Source of the DNA: Mycolicibacterium peregrinum
GTDB lineage: Bacteria > Actinomycetota > Actinomycetes > Mycobacteriales > Mycobacteriaceae
Reading direction: 5' to 3'
Assembly (NCBI RefSeq): GCF_001665785.1
Contig: NZ_LZSO01000001.1
Coordinates: forward strand, 1-64,000
Length of the DNA: 64,000 nucleotides
This document shows positions 27,853 through 39,100 of the stretch, piece by piece. The stretch's first letter is position 1; the number at the start of each line of letters is the position of its first letter. The translations under genes were made by a program, and so were the position numbers. The notes beneath the pieces are model-generated. The model was given only the letters and a program-made list of their open reading frames with translations, did no database searches and was not told where the DNA came from.

Positions 27853-30800
27853 GTGCCGTCGCCGACAGAATCTACGAGCACGGCCGAACATTCCTCGCTG
27901 TTCGTCCGGCTCGGCTCACTGATAGTGCGATGGCCGTGGCTCGTCATCGGAATCTGGCTGGCCATCACGGCTGCCCTCCCACTGACGTTCCCGTCGTTGA
28001 CACTGATGGTGCAGCAACGGCCCGTCGCGATCCTGCCGTCACACGCACCCGTCACCCTCGCCACCCGTGAGATGACCGAGGCGTTCCACGAATCCGGCTC
28101 GGAAAACGTGCTGTTGGTTGTCCTGAGCAACGACAAGGGCCTGGGCCCGGCCGATGAAGCGACCTACCGCACGCTGGTCGACAATCTGCGCAAGAACGAC
28201 ACCGACGTCGTGATGCTGCAGGACTTCATCAGCACCCCTCCCCTGCGCGAGTTCATGGCCAGCAAGGACGGCAAGGCCTGGATCCTGCCCGTGGGCATCG
28301 CAGGCAACGTCGGTTCGCCGCAGTCGTACGCGTCGTATACCCGCGTCGCCGCCATCGTCAAGGAGAGCGTGCACGACGCCTCGCTGACCGCGAGCCTCAC
28401 CGGCCCCGCCGCCACCGTCGCCGATCTCACCGACATCGGTGAACACGACACGACCGCCATCGAGATCGCCACGATCGGGATGGTCCTGGTGATCCTGCTG
28501 TTGATCTACCGAAACCCGGTCACGATGCTGCTGCCCCTGCTCACCATCGGGGCCTCCCTGGTGACAGCCCAATCAGTGGTCGCCGGCCTGGCCTCGCTCG
28601 GGATGGGGATCTCGAACCAGACCGTCGTGTTCCTGACCGCCATGATGGCCGGTGCCGGGACCGACTACGCGGTGTTTCTCATCAGCCGATATCACGACTA
28701 TCTGCGCGACGGACTGGAGTCCGACCGCGCCGTCGAACAGGCACTCGGCTCGATCGGCAAGGTCATCGCCGCGTCCGCCGCCACGGTGGCCGTCACCTTC
28801 CTCGGGATGACGTTCGCCCAACTCGGCGTGTTCTCCACTGTCGGCACCGCACTCGCGGTCGCCATCGGCATCGCTCTGCTGGCCGCCCTGACGCTGTTGC
28901 CTGCCGTCATGGTGCTCGTCGGACGGCGCGGTTGGATCGCCCCGCGCCGCGACCTCACGAGCCGACTCTGGCGACGGTCCGGCATCCGCATCGTGCGGCG
29001 ACCGTGGTCCCACCTGGCCGCCAGCCTGGTCGTCCTTGCGGCGCTGGCCAGTTGCGCGGCCCTCGTCCAGTACAACTACGACGACCGCAAGGCGCTGCCG
29101 GCGCACGCCGAGAGCTCGATGGGTTATGCGGCCCTGGAAGACCACTTCCCGATCAGCTCGGCCATACCGCAGTATCTGATCATCCAGTCACCGAACGAGT
29201 TGCGTACGCCCCAGGCACTGGCCGACCTGGAACAGATGGCCCAGCGGGTCAGCCAGCTTCCTGGAATCGCGGTCGTCCGAGGGATCACCCGGCCCACGGG
29301 AGAATCGCTGCAGCAGGCACGACTGAGCTATCAGGCCGGCGAGGTCGGAACCAAGCTCAACGATGCGTCAACCCAGATCAACGGGCGCGCAAGCGATCTC
29401 AACCGGCTCACCGACGGCGCTGATTCGCTGGCCACCAGCCTCCTCGATGTGCGCACACAGGTCACCCGCGGCGTGGCCGGAGCGCGCGGTCTGGTCGACG
29501 CCCTGGCCGCAATGCAGAAGCAGGTCGGCGGCAACACGACACTCCAGCAGGTCGACAGCGCGGCCAAACTCGTCAGCAGCATGCGGGCGCTCGGCGACTC
29601 ACTGGGTTCGAACTTCTCCGATCTGACCAACGGAATGCCGTGGATAGACCCGGTGCTGCGCGGACTGGACACCAGCCCGGTCTGCCTCACCGACCCGGCA
29701 TGCCTCGAGGCCCGCGGAGCACTGCGCCGGCTGGCCGCAGCTCGTACCGATGGAACCTTCGATCAGATCGCTGCCCTGGCCCGGGATCTGCGGGCGACAG
29801 ATCCCATGCAGTCCCTCGATGACACGGTCAAGAAGCTCAGCACCACCATCGACACCGCGAGCAAGGCCATGCAGTCCATGGGGCTGGCCAACCCGGCCCA
29901 GGCACGTTCGCAGCTGAGCACCCTGCAGACCGGTGCCGACACACTTGCCGATGCCAGCCGACAGATCGCCGACGGAGTCTCGCAACTGGTCACCGAGACC
30001 AAGCGGATGGGATCGGGCCTCGACGAGGCGTCGGCATTCCTGCTCAACATGAAGACCGACGCGGCCAGCCCCCCGATGGCCGGGTTCTACGTGCCCGCCC
30101 AGATCCTCACGCAGGACGACTTCCGCAAGGCTGCGGCGACGTTCATCTCCCCCGACGGTCATACCGCGCGTTACCTGATCCAGACCGACATCAACCCGTT
30201 CGGCACCGAGGCGATGAACCTGGTCAATGCGATCGGGGACACCGCACGTGGCGCCCTGCCCAACACCGCGCTCGAAGGATCCTCGGTGTCGATCGCCGGA
30301 TATCCGGCGATGCTCCGGGACACCCGCGACTTCTACAACCACGATATCCGGCTGATCCTCGCGGTCACGATCGCTGTCGTGCTGCTGATCCTGGTGGTCC
30401 TGTTGCGAGCCCTTGTCGCGCCGATCTACCTGATCGCCTCGGTGGTGGTCTCCTACCTGTCGGCTCTGGGCATCGGGGTCGTGATGTTCCAGTATGTCCT
30501 CGGCCAACAGTTGCATTGGAGCGTTCCCGCACTGACCTTCATCGTGCTGGTCGCCGTCGGCGCCGATTACAACCTGTTGCTGATCTCCCGAATACGCGAT
30601 GAGTCGCCCCATGGCGTGCGGTCGGGTGTGATCCGTACCGTCGGATCCACCGGGGGTGTGATCACGGCGGCCGGGCTGATCTTCGCCGCATCGATGTTCG
30701 GCCTGTTGTTCGCCAGCATCACCACAGTCGTGCAAGCCGGATTCGTTGTGGGCGTGGGGATTCTGCTGGACACATTCCTGGTGCGCACCTTGACCGTGCC

Positions 30801-30924
30801 CGCCATCGCCACGCTGATCGGCACGGCGAATTGGTGGCCGTCGGATTTCGTCACACGGCAGGTCGACCAGGTGCGCAATCGGCTGCGGGTGGGGATCAAG
30901 CAGGAAGCCGAGCCCGGCAACTGA
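27853..30924 (+). CDS. MmpL-family RND lipid transporter
   Basis: 1023 residues from GTG 27853. Two MMPL domains each have one helix, a large periplasmic loop and five helices. The proton-relay Asp-Tyr pairs are seen in [18 protein letters not shown] and [18 protein letters not shown]. The second periplasmic region (residues ~490-740) is long and coiled-coil rich ([17 protein letters not shown]..., [17 protein letters not shown]), typical of the MmpL8/MmpL10 type rather than the short MmpL3 type. It probably exports the lipid made by the convergent pks operon. Confidence 0.93.
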   Translation: MPSPTESTSTAEHSSLFVRLGSLIVRWPWLVIGIWLAITAALPLTFPSLTLMVQQRPVAILPSHAPVTLATREMTEAFHESGSENVLLVVLSNDKGLGPADEATYRTLVDNLRKNDTDVVMLQDFISTPPLREFMASKDGKAWILPVGIAGNVGSPQSYASYTRVAAIVKESVHDASLTASLTGPAATVADLTDIGEHDTTAIEIATIGMVLVILLLIYRNPVTMLLPLLTIGASLVTAQSVVAGLASLGMGISNQTVVFLTAMMAGAGTDYAVFLISRYHDYLRDGLESDRAVEQALGSIGKVIAASAATVAVTFLGMTFAQLGVFSTVGTALAVAIGIALLAALTLLPAVMVLVGRRGWIAPRRDLTSRLWRRSGIRIVRRPWSHLAASLVVLAALASCAALVQYNYDDRKALPAHAESSMGYAALEDHFPISSAIPQYLIIQSPNELRTPQALADLEQMAQRVSQLPGIAVVRGITRPTGESLQQARLSYQAGEVGTKLNDASTQINGRASDLNRLTDGADSLATSLLDVRTQVTRGVAGARGLVDALAAMQKQVGGNTTLQQVDSAAKLVSSMRALGDSLGSNFSDLTNGMPWIDPVLRGLDTSPVCLTDPACLEARGALRRLAAARTDGTFDQIAALARDLRATDPMQSLDDTVKKLSTTIDTASKAMQSMGLANPAQARSQLSTLQTGADTLADASRQIADGVSQLVTETKRMGSGLDEASAFLLNMKTDAASPPMAGFYVPAQILTQDDFRKAAATFISPDGHTARYLIQTDINPFGTEAMNLVNAIGDTARGALPNTALEGSSVSIAGYPAMLRDTRDFYNHDIRLILAVTIAVVLLILVVLLRALVAPIYLIASVVVSYLSALGIGVVMFQYVLGQQLHWSVPALTFIVLVAVGADYNLLLISRIRDESPHGVRSGVIRTVGSTGGVITAAGLIFAASMFGLLFASITTVVQAGFVVGVGILLDTFLVRTLTVPAIATLIGTANWWPSDFVTRQVDQVRNRLRVGIKQEAEPGN

Positions 30925-30928
30925 GCCG

Positions 30929-30952
30929 GGCTCGGCAACGGTGAGCCGAGCC
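30929..30952. terminator. Hairpin between convergent mmpL and PE-type gene
   Basis: GGCTCGGC (30929-30936) pairs perfectly with GCCGAGCC (30945-30952) around an eight-base loop. A smaller hairpin, CCCGGC/GCCGGG, overlaps the mmpL stop. There is no U-tract, as usual for mycobacterial terminators. It lies in the 34-bp gap between two convergent operons and could serve both. Confidence 0.55.
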
Positions 30953-30958
30953 GGCTAG

Positions 30959-32230
30959 CTAGCCGAGTCCCGGGAACAGGTTCTTCACCTGCTGAGCGGC
31001 GTTGTCGATGTTGGCCTGATCAGTCGGGCTGAGTTTGACGTCTTTCACAGCCTTGTCGATGTTCTCCTGATCGGTGCGGCTCAGCTTGATCGTGGGCTGC
31101 GACACGGGAGTCTGCTGCGGCGGCAGTTCCGACAGACCGGTGCCCGCCTGCCGCAACCACTCCTCGACGTTGGCCCGGGCCACGGGATCGATACCGGTAG
31201 CCGGGGCGCCCGGGTAGTCGTTACGTGAGTATCCGGCATCCACCATGGGCCGCACGACGCCGTCGAGCTGGTCGACCAGCTCGTTGGGAACTCCGAGATC
31301 GCGAAGCGGCCTGGTCAGAGGCAGGAGTTGGGTCGGCAGGAAATACGCCGTCTGCGTGGCTCCCTTGGAGTTGACCGTGACGAAGATGTTCTGTGGTGGC
31401 ACGTCCTCGCGGGTGGAGTACGAGGTCTCGGTGTGCAGATACTCCAGGGCGACAAGCGAATTCGCCAGCGCCAACCAGTTGTCCGGTCGGTCGGGGAAGT
31501 CGGCGATGAAATCATATTCGCCCACCACCAAGGTGGTGTCGTACTGGCTTTCCACCGGACCGCGCACCGTGTAGTCGATCAGCGGCACGTACGTCCCCGG
31601 CGTCAGCGACGACAGCACCGAATGGCTGAATGGTGTCACCGACTGCGGGGGCCCGAACAGCGTGAAAGACACGCCTTCCGGGGCACGCGCACCGGGATCC
31701 TGCGACAGGCGCGCCAGCGCCTCGCTGAGCACCAGCGCACCCTCGGAGTTGCCGACCACCACGGTCTGGCCGGGGCTGCCCTGCAGCGCGGTCTTCAGGT
31801 TGCGCGCACCGATGTCCACCGAGTCGCCCACGCTGTCGGTCGAGATGTCGTTGCCGGGCCACAACTTGTCCGGCAGCCGGCCGTACACCATTCCGGCGGG
31901 ATACTCGACGATGCGCCGGTTCGCATTCGGGTAGTAACCGCGGCCCACCTTGTTGGTGATCTGGTCCCACGGAATGCCTGGCCCGCGGGCGCCGCCGAAG
32001 ATCAGCGCGTTCTCGGCGGACGCGGTTCCGGCGCCGAACACCGTTCCCGCGGCGACGAGGCCGACGGCGAAGGTCCCGGCCAGCAGGCCTTGCGGCACGC
32101 GGCGGACGGCATCGCGTGACCGGCTCCGACCGCGGACGCCAACACGGCGTCGACGTCCTCCGTTGACTCCAGGCACCCTGCCGTCTCCCTTCTGAGCACC
32201 GCCCGTCGGCGGTGTCATGCTGCCGCTCAT
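30959..32230 (-). CDS. PE-PPE-domain / Chp-type extracellular acyltransferase
   Basis: 423 residues from ATG 32230, which overlaps the TGA of the upstream gap gene (ATGA). A basic N-terminus is followed by a hydrophobic segment ~46-72 ending TASA, a signal peptide or anchor. The catalytic part is an alpha/beta hydrolase with nucleophile Ser162 in VVGNSEGALVL, as in PE-PPE-domain enzymes such as Chp1/Chp2 and the polyphleate transacylase PE. These move acyl chains between trehalose esters outside the membrane. Two similar segments near the C-terminus (LSRTDQENIDKAVKDV, LSPTDQANIDNAAQQV) form a short repeat of unknown function. Confidence 0.85.
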   Translation of the reverse strand: MSGSMTPPTGGAQKGDGRVPGVNGGRRRRVGVRGRSRSRDAVRRVPQGLLAGTFAVGLVAAGTVFGAGTASAENALIFGGARGPGIPWDQITNKVGRGYYPNANRRIVEYPAGMVYGRLPDKLWPGNDISTDSVGDSVDIGARNLKTALQGSPGQTVVVGNSEGALVLSEALARLSQDPGARAPEGVSFTLFGPPQSVTPFSHSVLSSLTPGTYVPLIDYTVRGPVESQYDTTLVVGEYDFIADFPDRPDNWLALANSLVALEYLHTETSYSTREDVPPQNIFVTVNSKGATQTAYFLPTQLLPLTRPLRDLGVPNELVDQLDGVVRPMVDAGYSRNDYPGAPATGIDPVARANVEEWLRQAGTGLSELPPQQTPVSQPTIKLSRTDQENIDKAVKDVKLSPTDQANIDNAAQQVKNLFPGLG

Positions 32231-32931
32231 ATCCCCAGCAGCCCGATCGTGATGAACAAAGCACCTGCCGCAGTGAGGATCACCGCTACGTCGCGCCGCG
32301 TGCACGAACGGATCCAGGTGTGCACGCGGGTCATCCACACCAGCGTACGTTGCGGCGCGATCAGATAACTCAGGAGTGGGATCTCCACGAGTGCAAACGC
32401 CACCAGGTTGAACGCGATCACCGCACCAACCTGTGTGCCGGGCGCGACCCCGGAGGCATGTATGACGGCCAGCGCCGCCAGGTAGTCGACCGACGGCAGC
32501 GCGATACCCAGTCCGCTGACACCGGCCACCCAGAGCGAATTGCCTTGCATGACCGCACGTATCCGGTCTCGCAGACCGACGCGCGGCGCCGCCAGTGCCA
32601 CCTGGCCGGAGCCGGATTCTTCCGGCGCCGACTCTGCCTTTTGTGCCCGCCGTGAGCCCACGTTGGCGGCCACCAACACGGCGGCGACCAAGGCGAGGAT
32701 GCCGATCCCGATCTGCATCCTCGGCACGGTCAGCGTGCCCGCGGCCAGCGGTGCGGCGTCGAGCACCAGCAACGCCGTCCCGCCGACCACCAGGCCCATG
32801 AGGAACCCGCCGCACAGGAACGCCAGCAACTGATGCACCGGCCGGGGCCGGTTCAGCATCAGCACGGTCAGCCCGATCCGCACCGGTTCGAGGCTGACCG
32901 CGATGGCCATCAGCAAAAGGGTTGCCCACAT
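32227..32931 (-). CDS. GAP-family integral membrane protein (Gap/Sap-like)
   Basis: 234 residues with six predicted helices: MWATLLLMAIAVSLEPVRIGLTVLMLNRPRPVHQLLAFLCGGFLMGLVVGG is the conserved GAP N-terminus, and VSGLGIALPSVDYLAALAVIHASG the second half. GAP proteins (Gap for glycopeptidolipids, Sap for sulfolipids) assist transfer of complex lipids to the surface. It lies 30 bp after fadD and is translationally coupled to the PE-type gene, consistent with a role in export. Confidence 0.88.
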   Translation of the reverse strand: MWATLLLMAIAVSLEPVRIGLTVLMLNRPRPVHQLLAFLCGGFLMGLVVGGTALLVLDAAPLAAGTLTVPRMQIGIGILALVAAVLVAANVGSRRAQKAESAPEESGSGQVALAAPRVGLRDRIRAVMQGNSLWVAGVSGLGIALPSVDYLAALAVIHASGVAPGTQVGAVIAFNLVAFALVEIPLLSYLIAPQRTLVWMTRVHTWIRSCTRRDVAVILTAAGALFITIGLLGI

Positions 32932-32961
32932 GGTGGTTTCAGTGCTTCGGTTCAGCCCCGA

Positions 32962-34686
32962 TCAGGCGTCCAACCTCGCAAACTCCTGTCGGCGGTACAG
33001 CTCAGCACTCGCCTGACGACGGACCTTGCCGCTGGTGGTGATCGGGAGCGAGCCGGGGGCCACGAGTGCGAGGTCGGCGGGGTTGAGTCCGTGCGCCGTC
33101 GAGATGGCGGAGATCACTTCGCGTTTCATCAACGTGAGACGCTCGGACAGGGCCTCCGGGCTTTCGTCGGAACGCTTCTTGACCTCGATGACGGCGACCA
33201 GCTTCTCTTCCTCTTCGTGGTTCACCGCAATCGCGGCGACGCGCCCACGGGAGATCGCCGAGACCGTGGCCTCGATGTCGTCCGGGTAGTGGTTGCGTCC
33301 GCGGACGATCAGGAGATCCTTGACCCGTCCGATGATGAACAACTCGCCTTCGGAGATGAAGCCCAGATCGCCGGTCCGCAACCATGTTCCGTCGGGTGCG
33401 CCCTCGATCGTCGCGCCGAAGGTCTCCTGCGTCTCGACGGGCCGATTCCAGTATCCGGCCGCGATGTTCTCGCCCTGTGCCCAGATCTCACCGATCATCC
33501 CGGCGGGCATCTCGGTGTGGGACTCCGTATCGACGATCCGAACGGCCGGGCTCTGCGGTGTCCCGTAGCTGATCAGTGCGGTTCCGCCGGCACACCGCTC
33601 GGCATGCCCGGCGGCCAGTTTCTCGGGCTCGAAGTGGGCCACCACCGGCGGCTTGCCCGGCTCGCGCGTCGCGACGTAAAGCGTGGCCTCGGCCAGACCG
33701 TAGGACGGACGAATCACCTTGCCCTGCAGATTGAATGCCGCGAACCGCTTGGTGAAGCGTTCGACGGTTGCGTGGTGAACGCGCTCGGCGCCGCTGATGA
33801 TGCTCAGCACGTTGCTCAGGTCGCAACCCGCCATATCGTCATCGGTGGTCTTGGCCGAGGCCAGGTCGAAGGCGAAGTTGGGTCCCGCGGTCAGGCCGGT
33901 GGTCACACTGCCCAGCTGTTGCATCCACCGCGCCGGCCGGGCCAGGAACGCCAACGGACTCATCATCACGGTGCGCCATCCACCGAGGATCGGCGCCACG
34001 ATACCCGCCATCATCCCCATGTCGTGGTACAGCGGCAGCCACGTCACCACGGTCGTGTCGGCCGGCGGCACGCGGTTGTAGTCCGGGTAGAAGCTGGCCA
34101 TCATCTGCTCGAAGTTGGCCGTCAGGTTGCGATTCGAGACCATCACGCCCGCGGGAGTCCGCGTCGAGCCCGACGTGTACTGGAGGTAGGCGGTCTCGGG
34201 GGCGGCTTCGCGCCTCAGCCGTACCGCCTTGCGCGAATCCAGGTCGAGCTTGTCGACCTCGAGCACGACCGGCGCCGGGTTGTCGTCCTGCGCCACCGCA
34301 TACGGGGCCACCGTCTCGGAAATGGCGGACGTGGTGAGGATGACCGTGGGCGCCGCGTCACGAAGGACCGCGGTGACCCGCTCGTCGTGGGCGCCGATCA
34401 TCGGCGTCGACAGCGGGACGCAGACCACCCCGGCTTCCAGCGAAGCCAGGAAGGCGACGATGTAGTCCAGGCCCTGCGGCGCGAGGATCACCGCACGGTC
34501 CCCCGATGCCGCGTGGGTCTGCAGTTCCCCCGCCAGGTTCCGGATGCGCCGGTAGAGCTGACCCCAGGTCAGGGTCTCCTCAATGCCGTCCCAGTCGCGT
34601 TCGTAATCGACGAACGTGTAGGCGATGTCATTGGGCTGCATGCTCGCCCGCTCACGCAACACGCCGTTGAGTGTTGACTCAGCCAT
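32962..34686 (-). CDS. Long-chain fatty acyl-AMP ligase (FAAL), FadD23-like
   Basis: 574 residues. The ANL-superfamily signature is YLQYTSGSTRTPAGVMVSN; WLPLYHDMGMMAG, PSYGLAEATLYVA and WLRTGDLGFISEGELFIIGRVKDLLIVRGRNHYPDDIE follow. The lysine near the end is in LPITTSGKVRRQA. The H-D-M-G-M block and overall form are those of FAALs, which make acyl-adenylates and load a PKS directly rather than making CoA esters. ATG 34686 with AGGAAG upstream. Partner of the pks gene. Confidence 0.92.
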   Translation of the reverse strand: MAESTLNGVLRERASMQPNDIAYTFVDYERDWDGIEETLTWGQLYRRIRNLAGELQTHAASGDRAVILAPQGLDYIVAFLASLEAGVVCVPLSTPMIGAHDERVTAVLRDAAPTVILTTSAISETVAPYAVAQDDNPAPVVLEVDKLDLDSRKAVRLRREAAPETAYLQYTSGSTRTPAGVMVSNRNLTANFEQMMASFYPDYNRVPPADTTVVTWLPLYHDMGMMAGIVAPILGGWRTVMMSPLAFLARPARWMQQLGSVTTGLTAGPNFAFDLASAKTTDDDMAGCDLSNVLSIISGAERVHHATVERFTKRFAAFNLQGKVIRPSYGLAEATLYVATREPGKPPVVAHFEPEKLAAGHAERCAGGTALISYGTPQSPAVRIVDTESHTEMPAGMIGEIWAQGENIAAGYWNRPVETQETFGATIEGAPDGTWLRTGDLGFISEGELFIIGRVKDLLIVRGRNHYPDDIEATVSAISRGRVAAIAVNHEEEEKLVAVIEVKKRSDESPEALSERLTLMKREVISAISTAHGLNPADLALVAPGSLPITTSGKVRRQASAELYRRQEFARLDA

Positions 34687-34722
34687 CGAGTGTGCCTTCC
34701 TGTTCTGACTTCATTCCGCGGC

Positions 34723-36138
34723 TCACCTGCGCGACCCTGCGCTGAGGTTTTCCAGCACCCGCGCACACGTCGACTTCAGTACCTTGACGTACCGGCCGAC
34801 CGATTCATGTGCCTCGGGATTGTTCGGATAGACCACCGAAACCGCCGTGCGGTCCTTCAATCGCACCAGGAACACCGTCATCTGGTACGAGTACACACCG
34901 TCACTGAACATGCCGATCCGCATCGATTCCAGCTCGGTGGTGAGCAGCACCGACAAGGGAGCCGCCCCGGCATCCAGGAAGTTGATCACCTGGAAATTCG
35001 GCCTCGGCCAATCCAATTCGGGCCGCAATTCGAGCACCCGGTAGAACGGGACATCCACGAGCTGATGTCCGGCGTCGAAGGATTTCTGTGCCGCAACGGC
35101 CGATTCGGCAAAGGACCTACCCGCGATCGGAACGGTGATCGGCACCAGACCGGTGAACCAGCCCATCGTCATCAGGTCGGCGGTGGTCTTGCGGGTATCG
35201 CTCGGAGTCAGCCCGTAATAGGTATCCGCTCCGGTCAGTTCATGCTCGGCCATCCCGGTGCAGGCGAGCATGCCGCCGATGAAGCGGGCCCCGGCTGCGA
35301 CACATGCCGATTCGAAATTGGCTGTCTGCTCCTCGTCCATGAGGGTCTCGACCCACATCTCCGCTCCACATGGCTCGAGCGGATCGCCCAGGGGCAGTGG
35401 GAAGTCCGGCAGACTGCCGTTGTTGCTGGTCGCGAAGTCCGCCCACGCCTTGACTTCCGGTGAGTCCGGCGTCAGGGAACCGAGCAGTTCCTTCTGACGC
35501 ATGCAGAAGGCGTCGTAACTGCCCGCCTCCGGAAGGGCCAGCGGTGCGCCACCGCTGACGAGGGTGGTGTACATCGCATGGAACTCCATGAGCGTGACAC
35601 CTGCGAACGTCGCATCCATGTGCAGGTGGTCGATGCTCACATAGATCGTGAACCGATCCGGGTACTGGACGATGCCGTAGGTGAAGCAGTCCCAGTGCAG
35701 CGGATCCGGTGTCGACAGCGTCAGCTGACGCAGTTCCTCCGATGTGAGATCGCCGTGCCGGGTGGGCACGAACTTGATGTCGGCCGGATTCGGCATCGTG
35801 TGCCGCACGATGTTGTGGAGATCGTGATACTCGAACCAGCTACGGAACGTGTCATGCCTGCGCACATGGGCATTGACCACGTACGTCATCGCCCTGATGT
35901 CACATTGTCCCGGGATGTCACAGGTGACGATCACCAGACGGGAGTAGTCCAGGCCCTTGGCTCGCTGATCGACGAACCCGCGCAGGTGCTGGGCCTGCAT
36001 GTAGCTGACCGGCACGTCACTGACGGGCGCTTCAGCCGCCTTGGCGCACGACGCCGGCGAGGCTCGCCAGGAAACGGCAGAACCGGGCGGTGCTTCCCAC
36101 TCTTCGACCGAACCGATCGAAACAGACCCTAACTGCAA
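34723..36138 (-). CDS. Polyketide-associated acyltransferase, PapA family
   Basis: 471 residues from TTG 36138 with GGAG seven bases upstream. The condensation-like active site is His171-x-x-x-Asp175 (SIDHLHMDATFAG). MQLGSVSIGSVEEW and the C-terminal LRLKDRTAVSVVYPNN block are typical of PapA1/A2/A3-type enzymes that acylate trehalose or sulfotrehalose. It lies between pks and fadD with 34- and 36-bp gaps. It would transfer the PKS product to the sugar core. Confidence 0.9.
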   Translation of the reverse strand: MQLGSVSIGSVEEWEAPPGSAVSWRASPASCAKAAEAPVSDVPVSYMQAQHLRGFVDQRAKGLDYSRLVIVTCDIPGQCDIRAMTYVVNAHVRRHDTFRSWFEYHDLHNIVRHTMPNPADIKFVPTRHGDLTSEELRQLTLSTPDPLHWDCFTYGIVQYPDRFTIYVSIDHLHMDATFAGVTLMEFHAMYTTLVSGGAPLALPEAGSYDAFCMRQKELLGSLTPDSPEVKAWADFATSNNGSLPDFPLPLGDPLEPCGAEMWVETLMDEEQTANFESACVAAGARFIGGMLACTGMAEHELTGADTYYGLTPSDTRKTTADLMTMGWFTGLVPITVPIAGRSFAESAVAAQKSFDAGHQLVDVPFYRVLELRPELDWPRPNFQVINFLDAGAAPLSVLLTTELESMRIGMFSDGVYSYQMTVFLVRLKDRTAVSVVYPNNPEAHESVGRYVKVLKSTCARVLENLSAGSRR

Positions 36139-36172
36139 CGTGACTCCTCTATAAAATCAACCGAATTCGGCA

Positions 36173-39100
36173 TCACGCCGTCGGTGTCAGCTCCGTGTCG
36201 GCATTGGCGACCAACTTCTCGCACAACTTGTCGGCGAGCCCCCGGACGGTGGTGATGTCGGCCGGGCTGATCCGTACCCCGGTTTCGGTCTCGATCCTGG
36301 TCCGTACCTCGAGGTTGCCCAGTGAGTCGATACCGTATTCGGCCAGCGGACGATCCGGGTCGATCGAACGACGCAGCAGCACGCTGATCTGGTCGGAGAC
36401 CAGCCGACGCAACCGCGAAGGCCATTCGTCCTGCGGGCTGCCGTACAACTCGGTGAGGAACCCGCTCGCGTCGGAATCCCCGGAACTCGCGGGACGGAAC
36501 GACTCGGCGAACGGGACCCGCTTGGCGAAGTCGGCGAGCCAGGACACCCCCACGATCGGCGTGTAGCCGGCGTAGCCACGGTTGTGCCGCAGCATCGTCT
36601 CGAACGCGTGGGCGCCTTCGTCGGGCGCGATCGCCGAATCGGAGGCTTCGGCAAAACCGGCGCCCTTGCCGATCTCGGTCCACGCACCCCAGGCGATGGC
36701 GCTCGACGGCAGTCCCGCATTTCGCCGCCACTGGGTGAATCCGTCCAACCAGCTGTTGGCGGCCGCGTACGCACCCTGACCCGGTGAGCCCACCAGGGCG
36801 GCAGCCGACGAGAAGCAGCAGAACCAGTCCAGCGACTCCGACCGTGTCGCCTCGTGAAGGTTCCACGCGCCCACAGCCTTTGGCGTCCAATCTCGGGCCA
36901 CCAGGTCGTCGGTGATGTTGGTCAGCGTGGCGTCTTCGACGACCGCCGCCGCGTGCAGGACACCACGCAGCGCCAGTCCGGTGGCCGTCGCCGCCGACAC
37001 CAGCGCCGCGGCAGTGGCGGGATCGGCGATGTCGCCGGTGACCACCTCCACCTCGGTGCCGAGGCCACGGATCCGGTCGAGCTCGACCAGTGCTTCGGCG
37101 GACGGCTGGGACCTGGCGTTGAGCACGATCCGGCCGCAACCGGCCGATGCCATCTTCTCGGCGAGGAAGCGTCCGAGGCCGCCGAGGCCGCCGGTGATCA
37201 CATAAGCCCCGTCGGCGCGGAACACCGGTGCGTGCTCGGGCGGCACCACCGCCGTATCCGAGCCCGACTCCGGGATCTTCACGACGAGCTTGCCGGTGTG
37301 CCCGGCCGCATCCATCAGTTCCATCGCCCCGGCCCATGCAGTCAGCGGATAGGTGCTGATCTCCGGAAGCGGCAGCGCGCCTTCGGCGAGCTTGCCGAAC
37401 ACCGTCTGCAGCAGTCTGCGGACGACGTCGGGTCGACGCTGGCTCAGCGACGACAGATCGACCGCGTGGAACGACAGGCCCTCTCGGATCATCGCCGGTG
37501 TGAGGGTGGCGTCACCGCGAAGGTCAGCGACTCCGGTCTCGACGAACCGGCCGCCGAAGGCCAGCAGTTCCAGTCCGGCGCGCTGTCCCGACCCGGTCAG
37601 CGAATTGAGCACGACGTCGACACCGTATCCGTTGGTGTCGCGGCGGATCTCATCGGCGAAGCTCAGCGTGCGCGAGTCGTAGACGTACTTGATGCCCATG
37701 TCGCGCAACAGTTGCCGACGCTCGGGACTGCCAGCGGTGGCGAACACCTCGGCTCCGCACTCGCGTGCGACCGCGATGGCTGCCAGGCCGAGGCCTCCGG
37801 TTGCCGAATGGATCAGCACCTTGTCCTGTGCCGAGATCCTCGCCAGCTCCCGCAGCGCGTACCACGCGGTGGCATGAGCGGTGGGCACCGCGGCGGCACT
37901 GTCCATCGCGAGCTCATCGGGCAGCGCGACGGCCAGGTCGGACGCACAGGTGACGAAGGTGCCCCAGCAACCGGTCGCCGCCACCCCGGCCACCCGATCG
38001 CCGACCTTGTGGTCGGTGACATCGGGTCCGACGGCCGTGACGACGCCCGCGAAATCGCGGCCCGGCGCTGCGGACTGCTCGGCGAGACCGGGATGCCGGC
38101 CCGAGGCCGCCAGAACGTCGACGAAATTCAGGCTCGACGCGCTGACCCTCACCTCGATGCAGCCGCGCTCGGGGGCCGGCCGCTCAAAGGTGGTCAGCTC
38201 CAGCGAACCGAAGTCCCCTGGGGTCCGGATGCTCAGGCGCACCGCATCGGTGGACAGGTCGACGGTGGTGGACAGCCGCTCGTCGGCAGCCAACGGGCTG
38301 GCCCCCAGCCGTGCGGTGTACCACCGACCGTCACGCCAGGCGGTCTCGTCCTCGGGACTGCCGGCGAGCAGTTGGCGGGCAACGTCTTTGGGATCGGTGT
38401 GCTCGTCGACATCGATCTGCGTCGCGTGCAGTTGCGGCTGCTCGTTTCCGATCACCCGGACCAGTCCGCGCAGCCCGATCTGGTCGAGGTTGAGCGCGTC
38501 GCCGGGCAGCACCGACTGTGCACCACGCGTGATGAGGTGCAGGCGCGGCGCCTGATCGTCGCTTTCGATCAGTTCACGCACGATGTGAACCACACGCTGG
38601 ACCAACCCAAGGCCCCGGGACGCCGACTCCCGGTCCCCCGTGGCCGCAGCGCCGGCCAGGACCAGGACGACGTCACTGTAGGTCTCGGCACCGAGGTGTT
38701 TGCGCAGCGATTCGGCGTTGCCGGTTTGGTTCGCCCCTTCAGGCCAGACCACTGTCGACACGTCACCGAGATCGGGTTCGAGCGCGTCGGCCAACTCCGT
38801 GGTCAGCAGATCCGAACCGTCCGACGTGATCAACAACCACTTGCCCGTCCCGGATGTCCGGGTTTCCGGTAGTTCCTGCTCGTGCCACTCGACGGCAAGC
38901 AGGCGCTCGTTGAAGATGCGTTCCCGCTGACCGCTTTCGGTCATGCCGGTGCCGAGCCGTAGGCCACGAACGGTGAGCAGGACCTCACCGTCCTCGTCGA
39001 GCAGATCGAGATCGGCTTCCACGCTGGTGGCGTCGGCGTTGGTGACCTGCAGCAGGCAGTAATGCGCCGAACGGGTCGACCCGGACGCACGCAGGCTGCG

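Noticed and set aside
32231..32929. 656-residue version of the PE-type acyltransferase starting inside the gap gene
   Set aside because: The extension is the shifted frame of gap; ATG 32230 with the ATGA overlap explains both genes.
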